From Pseudomonadota bacterium (GTDB lineage: Bacteria > Pseudomonadota > Alphaproteobacteria > Rhizobiales > Xanthobacteraceae): 27,305 bases of DNA. The stretch spans positions 1-27,305 of the forward strand of contig JAEWJH010000080.1 in assembly GCA_023386635.1 (NCBI GenBank), written 5' to 3'. Within the stretch, counting starts at the first letter, position 1; each line of letters starts with the position of its first letter. The notes under the pieces were generated by a model. That model saw nothing but the letters and a program-made list of their open reading frames with translations, was not told the origin of the DNA and searched no databases. The position numbers were made by a program, and so were the translations under genes. Positions 15,566 through 21,858 of this stretch are shown in pieces.

Positions 15566-15594
15566 TGCTTTGACGACTCCACCCTTATTCCCCC

Positions 15595-15613
15595 CACGGG
15601 TCGAATACCCGTG
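15595..15613. promoter_or_regulatory. Inverted repeat in the dksA leader
   Basis: CACGGGT-CGAAT-ACCCGTG, 7-bp perfect arms, lies 30-48 bp upstream of the dksA start. A second small hairpin element (GGCACG-TT-CGTGCC) lies at 15669-15682. Either could be an operator or an mRNA structure; nothing identifies a partner. Confidence 0.35.
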
Positions 15614-15745
15614 CGGGCGAGGCTTATATACGCGACCGCCGGCTACCACAATGGGCAGAAGCCGTATCGGCACGTTCGTGCCCCGATAATTAATGGTGAA
15701 AAATCAGGCAGTTAGGGGAGAGGGTCGGGGTCCCGCCGGGCGTCC

Positions 15746-16153
15746 TCAGCGGACATTGGCCTTGGCCAGTTCCACTTCCACGCGAAGCTGGATTTCGTCC
15801 ATCACCGCATCGAGACCGGGGTCGCCGGAGCGTTCGCTGAAACTGCCCGAGAGGGCCTTGAGCCGGTAGAGCATCGCCGGCTCGATCGTCCCGTCGAGCA
15901 GGCCCAGTTTGAGCTGGTCCAGCGCATCGAGCGTGGTGCGGCCGTGGCGCACCGAACGGCGGCGGCGCTCGGCCGGGTCCTCGTAGCCCTGCAGCGCCAT
16001 CAGCGCATCAATGGTTCCGACGGCCCGCAAGTGGCTCGCGGTGGCGGTTTCGGCGGGCGCGCTGTCCGGCAATGTGAAGCTGCCGGCCCCGCCTTGGCGG
16101 GCCGGCGCCTTTCTGGCCGCGAGGGCGGTGCCGTTCGCTCCTTGGATGCGCAT
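15746..16153 (-). CDS. fliX: Flagellar assembly regulator FliX
   Basis: In Caulobacter FliX couples basal-body assembly to late gene transcription by binding and controlling the sigma-54 activator FlbD. The predicted protein (135 aa) starts MRIQGANGTALAARKAPARQ, with a disordered Gly/Ala/Pro N-terminus, then an ordered C-terminal half with IDALMALQGYEDPAERRRRS, the charged H-G-R-T-T-L-D-A-L-D-Q-L-K-L-G-L-L-D-G stretch, and LDAVMDEIQLRVEVELAKAN. These are the FliX family blocks. ATG 16153 was chosen because family members begin with MRI and upstream codons (to 16255) look unrelated; ATG 16174 would add seven residues. It is divergent from flgI, and the shared region holds a CtrA-like box 20 bp and an ftr-like palindrome 42 bp upstream of the start. 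FlbD is not in the window. Confidence 0.9.
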   Translation of the reverse strand: MRIQGANGTALAARKAPARQGGAGSFTLPDSAPAETATASHLRAVGTIDALMALQGYEDPAERRRRSVRHGRTTLDALDQLKLGLLDGTIEPAMLYRLKALSGSFSERSGDPGLDAVMDEIQLRVEVELAKANVR

Positions 16154-16172
16154 GCCGGCAGAGTGACGGTTC

Positions 16173-16191
16173 ATGGTTAAGGAGCGGTAAA
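16173..16191 (-). promoter_or_regulatory. CtrA-like box upstream of fliX
   Basis: Read on the minus strand this is TTTA-CCGCTCC-TTAACCAT, one mismatch from TTAA-N7-TTAACC, ending 20 bp from the fliX start. The TTTACCGCTCCTT part recurs at 20118-20130 upstream of flagellin 2. Binding is inferred. Confidence 0.5.
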
Positions 16192-16194
16192 TCT

Positions 16195-16213
16195 GCCGGC
16201 AGATTTTGCCGGG
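16195..16213. promoter_or_regulatory. ftr-like palindrome (candidate FlbD enhancer) between fliX and flgI
   Basis: GCCGGCA-GATTT-TGCCGGG matches the palindrome at 8521-8539 in all but a few bases with the same 7-5-7 spacing. It overlaps a perfect 18-bp palindrome at 16189-16206 (AAATCTGCCGGCAGATTT). A further half-site GCCGGCA lies at 16154-16160, touching the fliX start. Its distance to the flgI -24 element (about 100 bp) mirrors that at flgF. Confidence 0.6.
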
Positions 16214-16278
16214 ATGGCCAAAGCTGCCGGACCGCGTGCGGGGCGGCGGCACCATGTGGTGAAAAATTAATGACGATA

Positions 16279-16291
16279 AAACAATTGGTTA
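16279..16291. promoter_or_regulatory. IHF-like site upstream of flgI
   Basis: AAACAATTGGTTA fits WATCAANNNNTTR with one mismatch and lies in the AT-rich stretch between the ftr-like palindrome and the sigma-54 promoter, the same order as upstream of flgF. Confidence 0.4.
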
Positions 16292-16307
16292 GCAGATAAA
16301 CGGCGAT

Positions 16308-16323
16308 TGGCACGGCATTCGCA
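16308..16323 (+). promoter_or_regulatory. Sigma-54 promoter of flgI-flgJ-flgN
   Basis: TGGCACG (16308-16314), four bases, then TCGCA (16319-16323). GG and GC are 10 bases apart; one base differs from TGGCACGN4TTGCW. Transcription would start near 16333, giving a leader of about 30 nt. Confidence 0.75.
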
Positions 16324-16363
16324 AAGGGATTGGCATCCTGTCCGAATTTCATTGGGGAGAATG

Positions 16364-17470
16364 ATGTCGAGGACATTTGCCGCACTCGTGGCGGCCCTGA
16401 TGTTTGTCATGAACGGCGCCCCGGCGCTGGCGATGTCGCGGATCAAGGATCTCGCGACCGTCGAGGGCGTGCGCCAGAACCAGTTGATCGGCTATGGTTT
16501 GGTCGTCGGTCTCAATGGAACCGGCGATACGCTCAACAACATTCCGTTCACCAAGCAGTCGCTGACGGCGATGCTGGAACGGCTCGGCGTCAACATCCGC
16601 GGCCAGGCGATCCGCACCGGCAACGTCGCCGCCGTGATGGTGACCGCCAACCTGCCGGCATTCGGAAGTCAGGGCACGCGCATCGACGTCACCGTCTCGG
16701 CGATGGGCGATTCCAAGAGCCTGCAAGGCGGCACCCTGCTGGTGACGCCCCTGCTCGGTGCCGACGGCAACGTCTACGCGGTGGCGCAGGGATCGCTCGC
16801 CATCGGCGGGTTCCAGGCGGAAGGCGAAGCCGCCAAGATCACGCGCGGCGTGCCGACCGTCGGCCGCATCGCCAACGGCGCGCTGATCGAGCGCGAAATC
16901 GATTTCAACCTCAACCGGCTGTCGCAGCTGCGGATGGCGCTGCGCAATCCGGACTTCACCACCGCCAAACGCATCGCCGCCGCCGTCAACGATTTCATCG
17001 GCGCCCCGACCGCCGAACCTCTGGACCCGTCGACCATTCAATTGTCGATCCCGCCGCAATTCCGCGGCAACGTCATCGCGCTGCTCACCGAGATCGAACA
17101 GTTGCAGGTCGAGCCGGACCTGCCGGCCAAGATCGTGATCGACGAGCGCTCCGGCATCATCGTCATGGGCCGCGACGTGCGCGTGTCGATGGTCGCGGTG
17201 GCACAGGGCAATCTCACCGTCACCATCTCCGAGACGCCGCAGGTGAGCCAGCCGCTGCCGTTCTCGCAGGGCACCACCCGCACCGTGCCGCGCACCCGCG
17301 TCGGCGTGCAGGAGGACGGCAAGAAGCTCGCCGTCGTCGACGAAGGGGTGTCGCTGCAGCAGTTGGTGGACGGGCTCAATTCTCTCGGCATCGGGCCGCG
17401 CGACCTGATCTCCATCCTGCAGGCGATCAAGGCGTCCGGCGCGATCCAGGCCGACATCGAGGTGATGTGA
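16364..17470 (+). CDS. flgI: Flagellar P-ring protein FlgI
   Basis: FlgI forms the peptidoglycan-level P ring. The 368-residue protein has a signal peptide (about 1-23, ending NGAPALA) and begins the mature part with SRIKDLATVEGVRQNQLIGY and GLVVGLNGTGD, the family signature. Further blocks are SLTAMLERLGVNI, NVAAVMVTANLPAFGSQGTR, IDVTVSAMGDSKSLQGGTLL, and the C-terminal VDEGVSLQQLVDGLNSLGIG and PRDLISILQAIKASGA. ATG 16364 is preferred because GGAG (16356-16359) is then 4 bp away; ATG 16361 leaves only 1 bp, and an in-frame ATG at 16307 lies before the promoter's own transcription start. The stop TGA (17468-17470) overlaps the flgJ ATG, so flgI, flgJ and flgN are translated together. Confidence 0.97.
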   Translation: MSRTFAALVAALMFVMNGAPALAMSRIKDLATVEGVRQNQLIGYGLVVGLNGTGDTLNNIPFTKQSLTAMLERLGVNIRGQAIRTGNVAAVMVTANLPAFGSQGTRIDVTVSAMGDSKSLQGGTLLVTPLLGADGNVYAVAQGSLAIGGFQAEGEAAKITRGVPTVGRIANGALIEREIDFNLNRLSQLRMALRNPDFTTAKRIAAAVNDFIGAPTAEPLDPSTIQLSIPPQFRGNVIALLTEIEQLQVEPDLPAKIVIDERSGIIVMGRDVRVSMVAVAQGNLTVTISETPQVSQPLPFSQGTTRTVPRTRVGVQEDGKKLAVVDEGVSLQQLVDGLNSLGIGPRDLISILQAIKASGAIQADIEVM

Positions 17471-17823
17471 TGAGCGCATCCTCACTCGGCGGCATTGGCA
17501 GCGCGATCGGCACCATGAGCACGGGTACGTCGCCGCTCGATATTTTGAAAGCCGCCGGGAGCGCCAAACCGCGCGCACAATCGAATGCCGCCAAGGCCAA
17601 AGCGGCCTCGGAGGACTTCGAGGCGGTGTTCCTCAACAACATGTTCCAGCAGATGTTCACCGCCACCGACGGCGATGGACCGATGAGCAGCAAGGGCTCC
17701 ACCGGCGTCTGGCGCTCATTCCTCACCGACCAATATGCCCGCACCGTTGCCAAATCCGGCGGCATCGGCATCGCGCAACACGTCTACAGCGCATTGCTCG
17801 CGCAACAGGAGATCAGTCAGTGA
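17470..17823 (+). CDS. flgJ: Rod-binding protein, FlgJ N-terminal domain only
   Basis: This is a 117-residue protein with the FlgJ rod-binding domain: after a Ser/Gly-rich N-terminus it has KAASEDFEAVFLNNMFQQMF, then a GPMSSKGSTGVWRSFLTDQY block and KSGGIGIAQHVYSALLAQQE. The muramidase domain of enterobacterial FlgJ is absent; alphaproteobacteria use a separate lytic enzyme, which is not in this window. The ATG shares its A with the last base of the flgI stop (TGATG), and the flgJ stop overlaps the flgN GTG. The protein acts in the periplasm as the rod cap or scaffold and is probably exported through the flagellar gate. Confidence 0.92.
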   Translation: MSASSLGGIGSAIGTMSTGTSPLDILKAAGSAKPRAQSNAAKAKAASEDFEAVFLNNMFQQMFTATDGDGPMSSKGSTGVWRSFLTDQYARTVAKSGGIGIAQHVYSALLAQQEISQ

Positions 17824-18284
17824 CCGAGGCTGCCGTTGAATTTGCCCGCGCCGAGGATGCGCAGGCCGTCGTCAAGCAATTCGCCAGCACGATCGGCGCG
17901 CTGCTCACGCTGGTCGAACACGAGACCTCGCTGGTCCGCTCCGGCCAAATGCGGCGAGCGACGCTGCTCGAGCCGCAGAAGAATGACCTCGCCCGCGCCT
18001 ACATGAAGGACAGCGCGCGCATTTCCGCCAACCGGCCGGCGCTGACGCGGCACGTTCCCAACGAGCTGCGCGTGCTCGCCGACCTGCACCGCGAATTGCA
18101 GGCGCGGCTCAAGACCAACATGACCGTGCTGGCGACCGCGCACGCCGTCTCGGAAGACATCATCCGCGGCGTCGCCGGCGAAATGCAGCGCAAGGCCTCG
18201 CCTTCCACTTACGGGGCGAGCGGCCGCACCAGCCAGCCCTCGCCGCGCACCGCGCAGCCGCTTGCGGTCAGCCGCAGCATCTGA
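17820..18284 (+). CDS. flgN: FlgN-like flagellar export chaperone
   Basis: This is a 154-residue, mostly helical protein. FlgN-type chaperones keep the hook-filament junction proteins FlgK and FlgL soluble in the cytoplasm before export. The sequence has alternating amphipathic helices (VKQFASTIGALLTLVEHETS, LVRSGQMRRATLLEPQKNDL, VLADLHRELQARLKTNMTVL) and ends in a disordered Ser/Pro/Thr-rich tail. The T-L-L-E-P-Q-K-N-D-L block is typical of the alphaproteobacterial family. The start is GTG at 17820, overlapping the flgJ stop as GTGA, so it is translationally coupled. The family is weakly conserved in sequence, so the call rests partly on position and length. Its likely clients, FlgK and FlgL, are encoded 5 kb downstream on the other strand. 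Confidence 0.8.
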   Translation: MTEAAVEFARAEDAQAVVKQFASTIGALLTLVEHETSLVRSGQMRRATLLEPQKNDLARAYMKDSARISANRPALTRHVPNELRVLADLHRELQARLKTNMTVLATAHAVSEDIIRGVAGEMQRKASPSTYGASGRTSQPSPRTAQPLAVSRSI

Positions 18285-18310
18285 GGTCCGGCGGACGTAA
18301 CGCACTGGTA

Positions 18311-18339
18311 ACGCTTCGCGCGCTTTCCGCGCGAAGCGT
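18311..18339 (+). terminator. Strong hairpin after flgN (candidate transcript end)
   Basis: ACGCTTCGCGCG, loop CTTTC, CGCGCGAAGCGT: a perfect 12-bp stem 27 bp after the flgN stop. No T tract follows (CCGCGTTCG). It could end or stabilise the flgI-flgJ-flgN mRNA, or insulate flagellin 1. Confidence 0.5.
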
Positions 18340-18375
18340 CCGCGTTCGCCGTGAAAGCGGGCACGGAAGAATCCG

Positions 18376-18383
18376 TTAACCAT
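18376..18383 (+). promoter_or_regulatory. TTAACCAT half-site upstream of flagellin 1
   Basis: An exact TTAACCAT octamer, shared with the boxes at 8500, 16173 and 21810, lies about 107 bp upstream of the flagellin 1 start. The partner half seven bases upstream is GGAA, so only a half-site is present. Confidence 0.3.
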
Positions 18384-18442
18384 ATTCTTTCACGCACCAT
18401 TATCGGGCGACATGAGAAGACAGACGCCGATCCAAAAAGGAT

Positions 18443-18458
18443 CGACACGTGTCTTGCC
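18443..18458 (+). promoter_or_regulatory. Possible sigma-54 promoter of flagellin 1
   Basis: CGACACG-TGTC-TTGCC keeps the GACACG and TTGC parts and the right spacing, but the invariant GG is GA. A start near 18469 would give a leader of about 20 nt. Weaker than the flgF and flgI promoters. Confidence 0.35.
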
Positions 18459-18489
18459 GTAACAGGCACCTAACCAGAAAGGTTGGACT

Positions 18490-20010
18490 ATGTCCGATAT
18501 TACGCTCACTTCTGCCGTTCGGCAGAACCTGCTCTCGCTCCAGAACACCGCTTCGCTCGCGTCGCTCACGCAGAACCGCCTTGCCACCGGCAAGAAGGTC
18601 AACTCGGCGCTCGACAATCCGTCGAACTTCTTCACCTCGCAGTCGCTCAGCAACCGCGCCAGCGACCTGAACTCGCTGCTCGACAATATCGGCCAGGCGC
18701 AGCAGACGCTGTCTGCGGCGAACCAGGGCCTGACGTCGCTGACCAAGCTGGTGCAGTCGGCCAAGTCGATCGCGCAGCAGGCTCGCGCCGTTGCCGAACC
18801 GCAGACGACCTACGCCGAAGCCGGTCAGACCGGCGACGTCGACTTCACCGAAACCCAGGGTTCGTTCACGGGTTCGGGCTTTGCTGCTCCGACCGCGGCC
18901 GGTGCGTTCAACTTCACCGTCACCGTCGGCGGCACCGCCCACACCCTGACCACGGCCTCGATCGCCACCAACGCGACCGTGACCGACGTCGTCAACGCCA
19001 TCAACAGCGCCATCACGGCTGATACCGGCGGTGCGGCGGGCCATGTCACCGCCTCGGTTTCCGGCGGCCAGATCAAGCTCGACGCCAACGACAGCGACAC
19101 CGATATCACGGTCACGGCGAGCGCCACCACGGCGGCTGTCGGCCTCACCGCCGACGCTTCGACCGACCGTGCGGTCAACTCCTCGAACCTGCTGGACCTG
19201 TCTTCCGGTCTCGCCGGCAAGAGCCTTACGGTGCAGGCGAACGGCGGTACCGCCAAGACTGTTACCTTCGGTAACGGTGTCGGCCAGGTCTCGACGCTGA
19301 GCGAACTGCAGTCGTCGCTCAACGGCACGGGCGTGACGGCGAAACTGAGCGTGAACGGCAGCGCCAACAACCTGTCGCTCTCGGTCGCCGCGACCACCGG
19401 CACGCAGAACTCGCTGGTGATTTCCGGAACCGCCACTGGCTCGGGCGCCGGCACCGTCGGCGTCGCCGCCGGTACCTACAACGGCACCGCCTCGGCTCCG
19501 ACCCCGGACACCAGCCGCTCGAATTATCAGCAACAGTTCAACGACATCCTTGGCCAGATCGACTCGCTGGCGAAGGACGCCTCCTATAACGGCGTGAACC
19601 TGCTGAACGGCGACGACCTGAAGGTGACGTTCAACGAGAAGGGCACCTCCTCGCTGACCATCCAGGGCGTGACCTTCGACTCCGCCGGCCTCGGCCTGTC
19701 GTCGATTTCCGGCACCGGTTTCCAGACCAATGCCAACATTGACGACACGATCGGCAAGCTGGATACGGCCCTGACGTCGCTGCGCACGCAGTCCTCGAGC
19801 TTCGGTTCGAGCCTGACCACGGTGCAGACCCGCCAGGACTTCACCAAGAACATGATCAACACGCTGCAGACCGGTTCGGACAGCCTCGTCCTCGCCGACA
19901 CCAACGAGGAAGGCGCCAACCTCCTCGCCCTGCAGACCCGTCAGAGCCTGTCGACCACCGCCCTGTCGCTCTCCGCGCAGGCGAGCCAGGCGGTTCTCCG
20001 GCTGTTCTGA
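18490..20010 (+). CDS. fliC: Flagellin (first of two tandem copies)
   Basis: This 506-residue protein is the filament subunit, exported through the flagellar gate without a signal peptide. The N-terminal D0/D1 helices are clear (TSAVRQNLLSLQNTASLA, TQNRLATGKKVNSALDNPSN, residues 1-100), as is the C-terminal D1/D0 region (about 335-506, including DASYNGVNLLNGD, TRQDFTKNMINTLQTGSDSL and LSLSAQASQAVLRLF). The surface-exposed middle holds two related beta modules of the flagellin hook IN type: about 140-222 (FTVTVGGTAHTL) and 243-325 (LTVQANGGTAKTVTFGNG). It aligns without gaps to the second flagellin and is identical at most positions. AAAGG, 7 bp before the ATG, is the ribosome site. A hairpin-T terminator at 20041 separates the two genes, so each is its own unit. 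FlbT and FlaF downstream likely regulate it. Confidence 0.95.
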   Translation: MSDITLTSAVRQNLLSLQNTASLASLTQNRLATGKKVNSALDNPSNFFTSQSLSNRASDLNSLLDNIGQAQQTLSAANQGLTSLTKLVQSAKSIAQQARAVAEPQTTYAEAGQTGDVDFTETQGSFTGSGFAAPTAAGAFNFTVTVGGTAHTLTTASIATNATVTDVVNAINSAITADTGGAAGHVTASVSGGQIKLDANDSDTDITVTASATTAAVGLTADASTDRAVNSSNLLDLSSGLAGKSLTVQANGGTAKTVTFGNGVGQVSTLSELQSSLNGTGVTAKLSVNGSANNLSLSVAATTGTQNSLVISGTATGSGAGTVGVAAGTYNGTASAPTPDTSRSNYQQQFNDILGQIDSLAKDASYNGVNLLNGDDLKVTFNEKGTSSLTIQGVTFDSAGLGLSSISGTGFQTNANIDDTIGKLDTALTSLRTQSSSFGSSLTTVQTRQDFTKNMINTLQTGSDSLVLADTNEEGANLLALQTRQSLSTTALSLSAQASQAVLRLF

Positions 20011-20040
20011 TCGCGTCGCGATCCACACAAACAAACCTGG

Positions 20041-20073
20041 AAACGGCGGGGGAAACCCCGCCGTTTTCTTTTT
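20041..20073 (+). terminator. Intrinsic terminator of flagellin 1
   Basis: AAACGGCGGGG, loop GAAA, CCCCGCCGTTT, followed by TCTTTTT. It lies 30 bp after the stop. Stem and loop are the same as those after flagellin 2. Confidence 0.93.
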
Positions 20074-20077
20074 CCAA

Positions 20078-20112
20078 GTCGGATTCATGTCGGATTTTAT
20101 GTCAGATTTTAT
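20078..20112 (+). repeat. Three imperfect tandem repeats of about 12 bp between the flagellin genes
   Basis: GTCGGATTCAT, GTCGGATTTTAT and GTCAGATTTTAT follow one another directly after the terminator. Spacing is 11 and 12 bp, roughly one helical turn, so a regulator array is possible. The repeat is not seen elsewhere in the window. Confidence 0.6.
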
Positions 20113-20117
20113 GAGCG

Positions 20118-20145
20118 TTTACCGCTCCTTCAGACTTTTTTAACC
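20118..20145 (+). promoter_or_regulatory. Tandem CtrA-like array upstream of flagellin 2
   Basis: TTTA-N7-TTCA-N7-TTAACC: three half-sites at a constant 11-bp period. The first 13 bases, TTTACCGCTCCTT, are identical to the fliX box read on the other strand. It lies 78-105 bp upstream of the flagellin 2 start. No sigma-54 element with GG-N10-GC was found between it and the gene. Confidence 0.45.
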
Positions 20146-20222
20146 GGGCATTAGGGTTACCAGATGATTATCGCGGCAACCGTCGAGAGGCGGGTACTGA
20201 TTCGATAAGGGAATTCCTCGCC

Positions 20223-21746
20223 ATGAGTGACATCGTTCTTTCAGCCGGAATTCGGCAGAACCTGCTCTCGCTCCAGAAGACCGCCGACCTGATGTCCACC
20301 ACCCAGAACCGTCTGGCGACTGGCAAGAAGGTCAACTCCGCGCTCGACAATCCATCGAACTTCTTCACCTCACAGTCCCTGAGCAACCGCGCCAGCGACC
20401 TGAACGCCCTGCTCGACTCGATCGGGCAGGCGCAGCAAACGCTGGCTGCCGCGAACCAGGGCATCACCTCGCTCACCAAGCTGGTGCAATCGGCCAAATC
20501 GGTCGCCCAGCAGGCCCGCGCGATCGCCGAACCGCAGGTCAACTACGCCGTGGCCGGCCAGACCGGCGACGTCGACTTCACCGAAATCCAGGGCTCGTAC
20601 ACGGGTTCGGGCTTCGCGGCACCCGGCTCCGCCGGCAGCTTCACCTTCACGGTGACGGTGGGCGGCACCGCGCACACCCTGACCACGGCCTCGATCGCCA
20701 CCAACGCGACCGTGACCGACGTCCGCGACGCGATCAACAACGCGATTGCCGCCGACGTCGGCGGCGCGGCAGGGCATCTGACCGCTTCGGTTTCCGGCGG
20801 TCAGCTCAAGCTCGACGCCAACGACAGCGATACGGATGTCACGGTCACCGCTAATGCCGTGACCCAGGCGGTCGGCCTCACCGCCGACGCCGTGACCAAC
20901 CGCAACATCAACTCGTCGAACCTGCTCGATCTCTCGACGGGCCTCGCCGGCAAGAGCGTGACGGTGCAGGCGAACGGCGGCACGGCAAAGACCGTCACAT
21001 TCGGTAACGGTGTTGGTCAGATCTCGACCCTGAGCGAACTCCAGACCGCGTTAAACGGCACCGGCGTCACCGCAGGGCTCACCCTCAACGGCAGCGCCAA
21101 CAACCTGACCTTCTCGGTTGCCGCGACGTCCGGCACGCAGAATTCGCTGGTCGTGTCGGGCACCGCGACGGGTTCGGGCGCAGGCACGATCGGCATCGCC
21201 GCCGGCACCTACAACGGCGCCGCCTCGGCTCCGACCCCGGACACGAGCCGCGCCAACTACCAGCAGCAGTTCAACGACCTGCTCGGCCAGATCACGGCGC
21301 TGTCCAAGGACGCTTCGTACAACGGCGTGAACCTGCTCAACGGCGACAACCTCAAGGTCGTGTTCAACGAGAACGGCACGTCGTCGCTGACGATCCAGGG
21401 CGTGACCTTTGATGCCGCGGGCCTCGGCCTCGATCCGGTGGCCGGCACCGGCTTCCAGACGAATGCCACGGTCGACTCGACCATCTCCGCGCTCGATACC
21501 GCGCTGACGACGCTGCGCACCCAGGCCTCGAACTTCGGCTCGAGCCTCACCAGCGTCCAGACCCGCCAGGACTTCACCAAGGGCCTGATCAACACGCTGC
21601 AGACCGGCTCGGACAATCTGATCCTCGCCGATACCAACGAGGAAGGCGCCAACCTCCTCGCCCTGCAGACCCGTCAGAGCCTCTCGACCACGGCGCTCTC
21701 GCTCTCCGCGCAAGCGAGCCAGGCGGTGCTCAAACTGTTCGGCTGA
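20223..21746 (+). CDS. fliC: Flagellin (second of two tandem copies)
   Basis: This 507-residue filament subunit has the same layout as the first flagellin: N-terminal helices (IRQNLLSLQKTADLMSTTQN, then RLATGKKVNSALDNPSNFFT), two IN-type beta modules in the middle, and the C-terminal region ending LSLSAQASQAVLKLFG. The alignment to the first copy has no gaps up to the last residue. Changes cluster in the first 30 residues (after SDI: VLSAG for TLTSA; DLMST for SLASL) and within the exposed modules, while residues about 31-60 and the last 35 are almost unchanged, which suggests recombination or strong constraint at the ends. The ribosome site AAGGGA overlaps a GGAATTCC palindrome just before the ATG. 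The gene ends in its own terminator (21774). Having two subunits may allow a mixed or spatially ordered filament. Confidence 0.95.
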   Translation: MSDIVLSAGIRQNLLSLQKTADLMSTTQNRLATGKKVNSALDNPSNFFTSQSLSNRASDLNALLDSIGQAQQTLAAANQGITSLTKLVQSAKSVAQQARAIAEPQVNYAVAGQTGDVDFTEIQGSYTGSGFAAPGSAGSFTFTVTVGGTAHTLTTASIATNATVTDVRDAINNAIAADVGGAAGHLTASVSGGQLKLDANDSDTDVTVTANAVTQAVGLTADAVTNRNINSSNLLDLSTGLAGKSVTVQANGGTAKTVTFGNGVGQISTLSELQTALNGTGVTAGLTLNGSANNLTFSVAATSGTQNSLVVSGTATGSGAGTIGIAAGTYNGAASAPTPDTSRANYQQQFNDLLGQITALSKDASYNGVNLLNGDNLKVVFNENGTSSLTIQGVTFDAAGLGLDPVAGTGFQTNATVDSTISALDTALTTLRTQASNFGSSLTSVQTRQDFTKGLINTLQTGSDNLILADTNEEGANLLALQTRQSLSTTALSLSAQASQAVLKLFG

Positions 21747-21773
21747 TCCTTCAGCCCCAAAGCGAAGACGACG

Positions 21774-21801
21774 AAAACGGCGGGGGAAACCCCGCCGTTT
21801 T
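21774..21801 (+). terminator. Intrinsic terminator of flagellin 2
   Basis: AAAACGGCGGGG, loop GAAA, CCCCGCCGTTTT, then ACGTTTGG. Same stem and loop as the terminator after flagellin 1, with a shorter T run. The right arm's final TTT also forms the first half of the CtrA-like box at 21799. Confidence 0.88.
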
Positions 21802-21817
21802 ACGTTTGGTTAACCAT
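21799..21817 (+). promoter_or_regulatory. CtrA-like box upstream of flbT
   Basis: TTTA-CGTTTGG-TTAACCAT, one mismatch from TTAA-N7-TTAACC, lies 42-60 bp before the flbT start and overlaps the end of the flagellin 2 terminator. This would give flbT-flaF its own promoter. Confidence 0.5.
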
Positions 21818-21858
21818 CCTCACCGACAGTCGCGCAGTCCCCGCCCGACGGAGCGACC

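Noticed and set aside
15661..15690. Sigma-54-like GGGCACG...TGCC upstream of dksA on the minus strand
   Set aside because: GG and GC are 9, not 10, bases apart in the possible alignment, and the element is part of the small inverted repeat GGCACG-TT-CGTGCC; more likely a hairpin or operator.
16349..17578. Open frame of 409 codons opposite flgI, and an Arg-rich plus frame across 16330-17469
   Set aside because: Both are shadows of flgI. The plus frame becomes meaningful only from ATG 17470, where it is flgJ, so the long form is not a fusion.
17470..17823. FlgJ considered truncated because the muramidase domain is missing
   Set aside because: The 4-bp overlap with flgN and the normal end of the rod-binding domain show an intact short gene, the usual alphaproteobacterial form.
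18400..20088. Open frame of 562 codons opposite flagellin 1 (similar one opposite flagellin 2, 21051-21713)
   Set aside because: Antisense of a strongly codon-biased flagellin gene; no family motif, rich in R, G and V repeats mirrored from the sense repeats.
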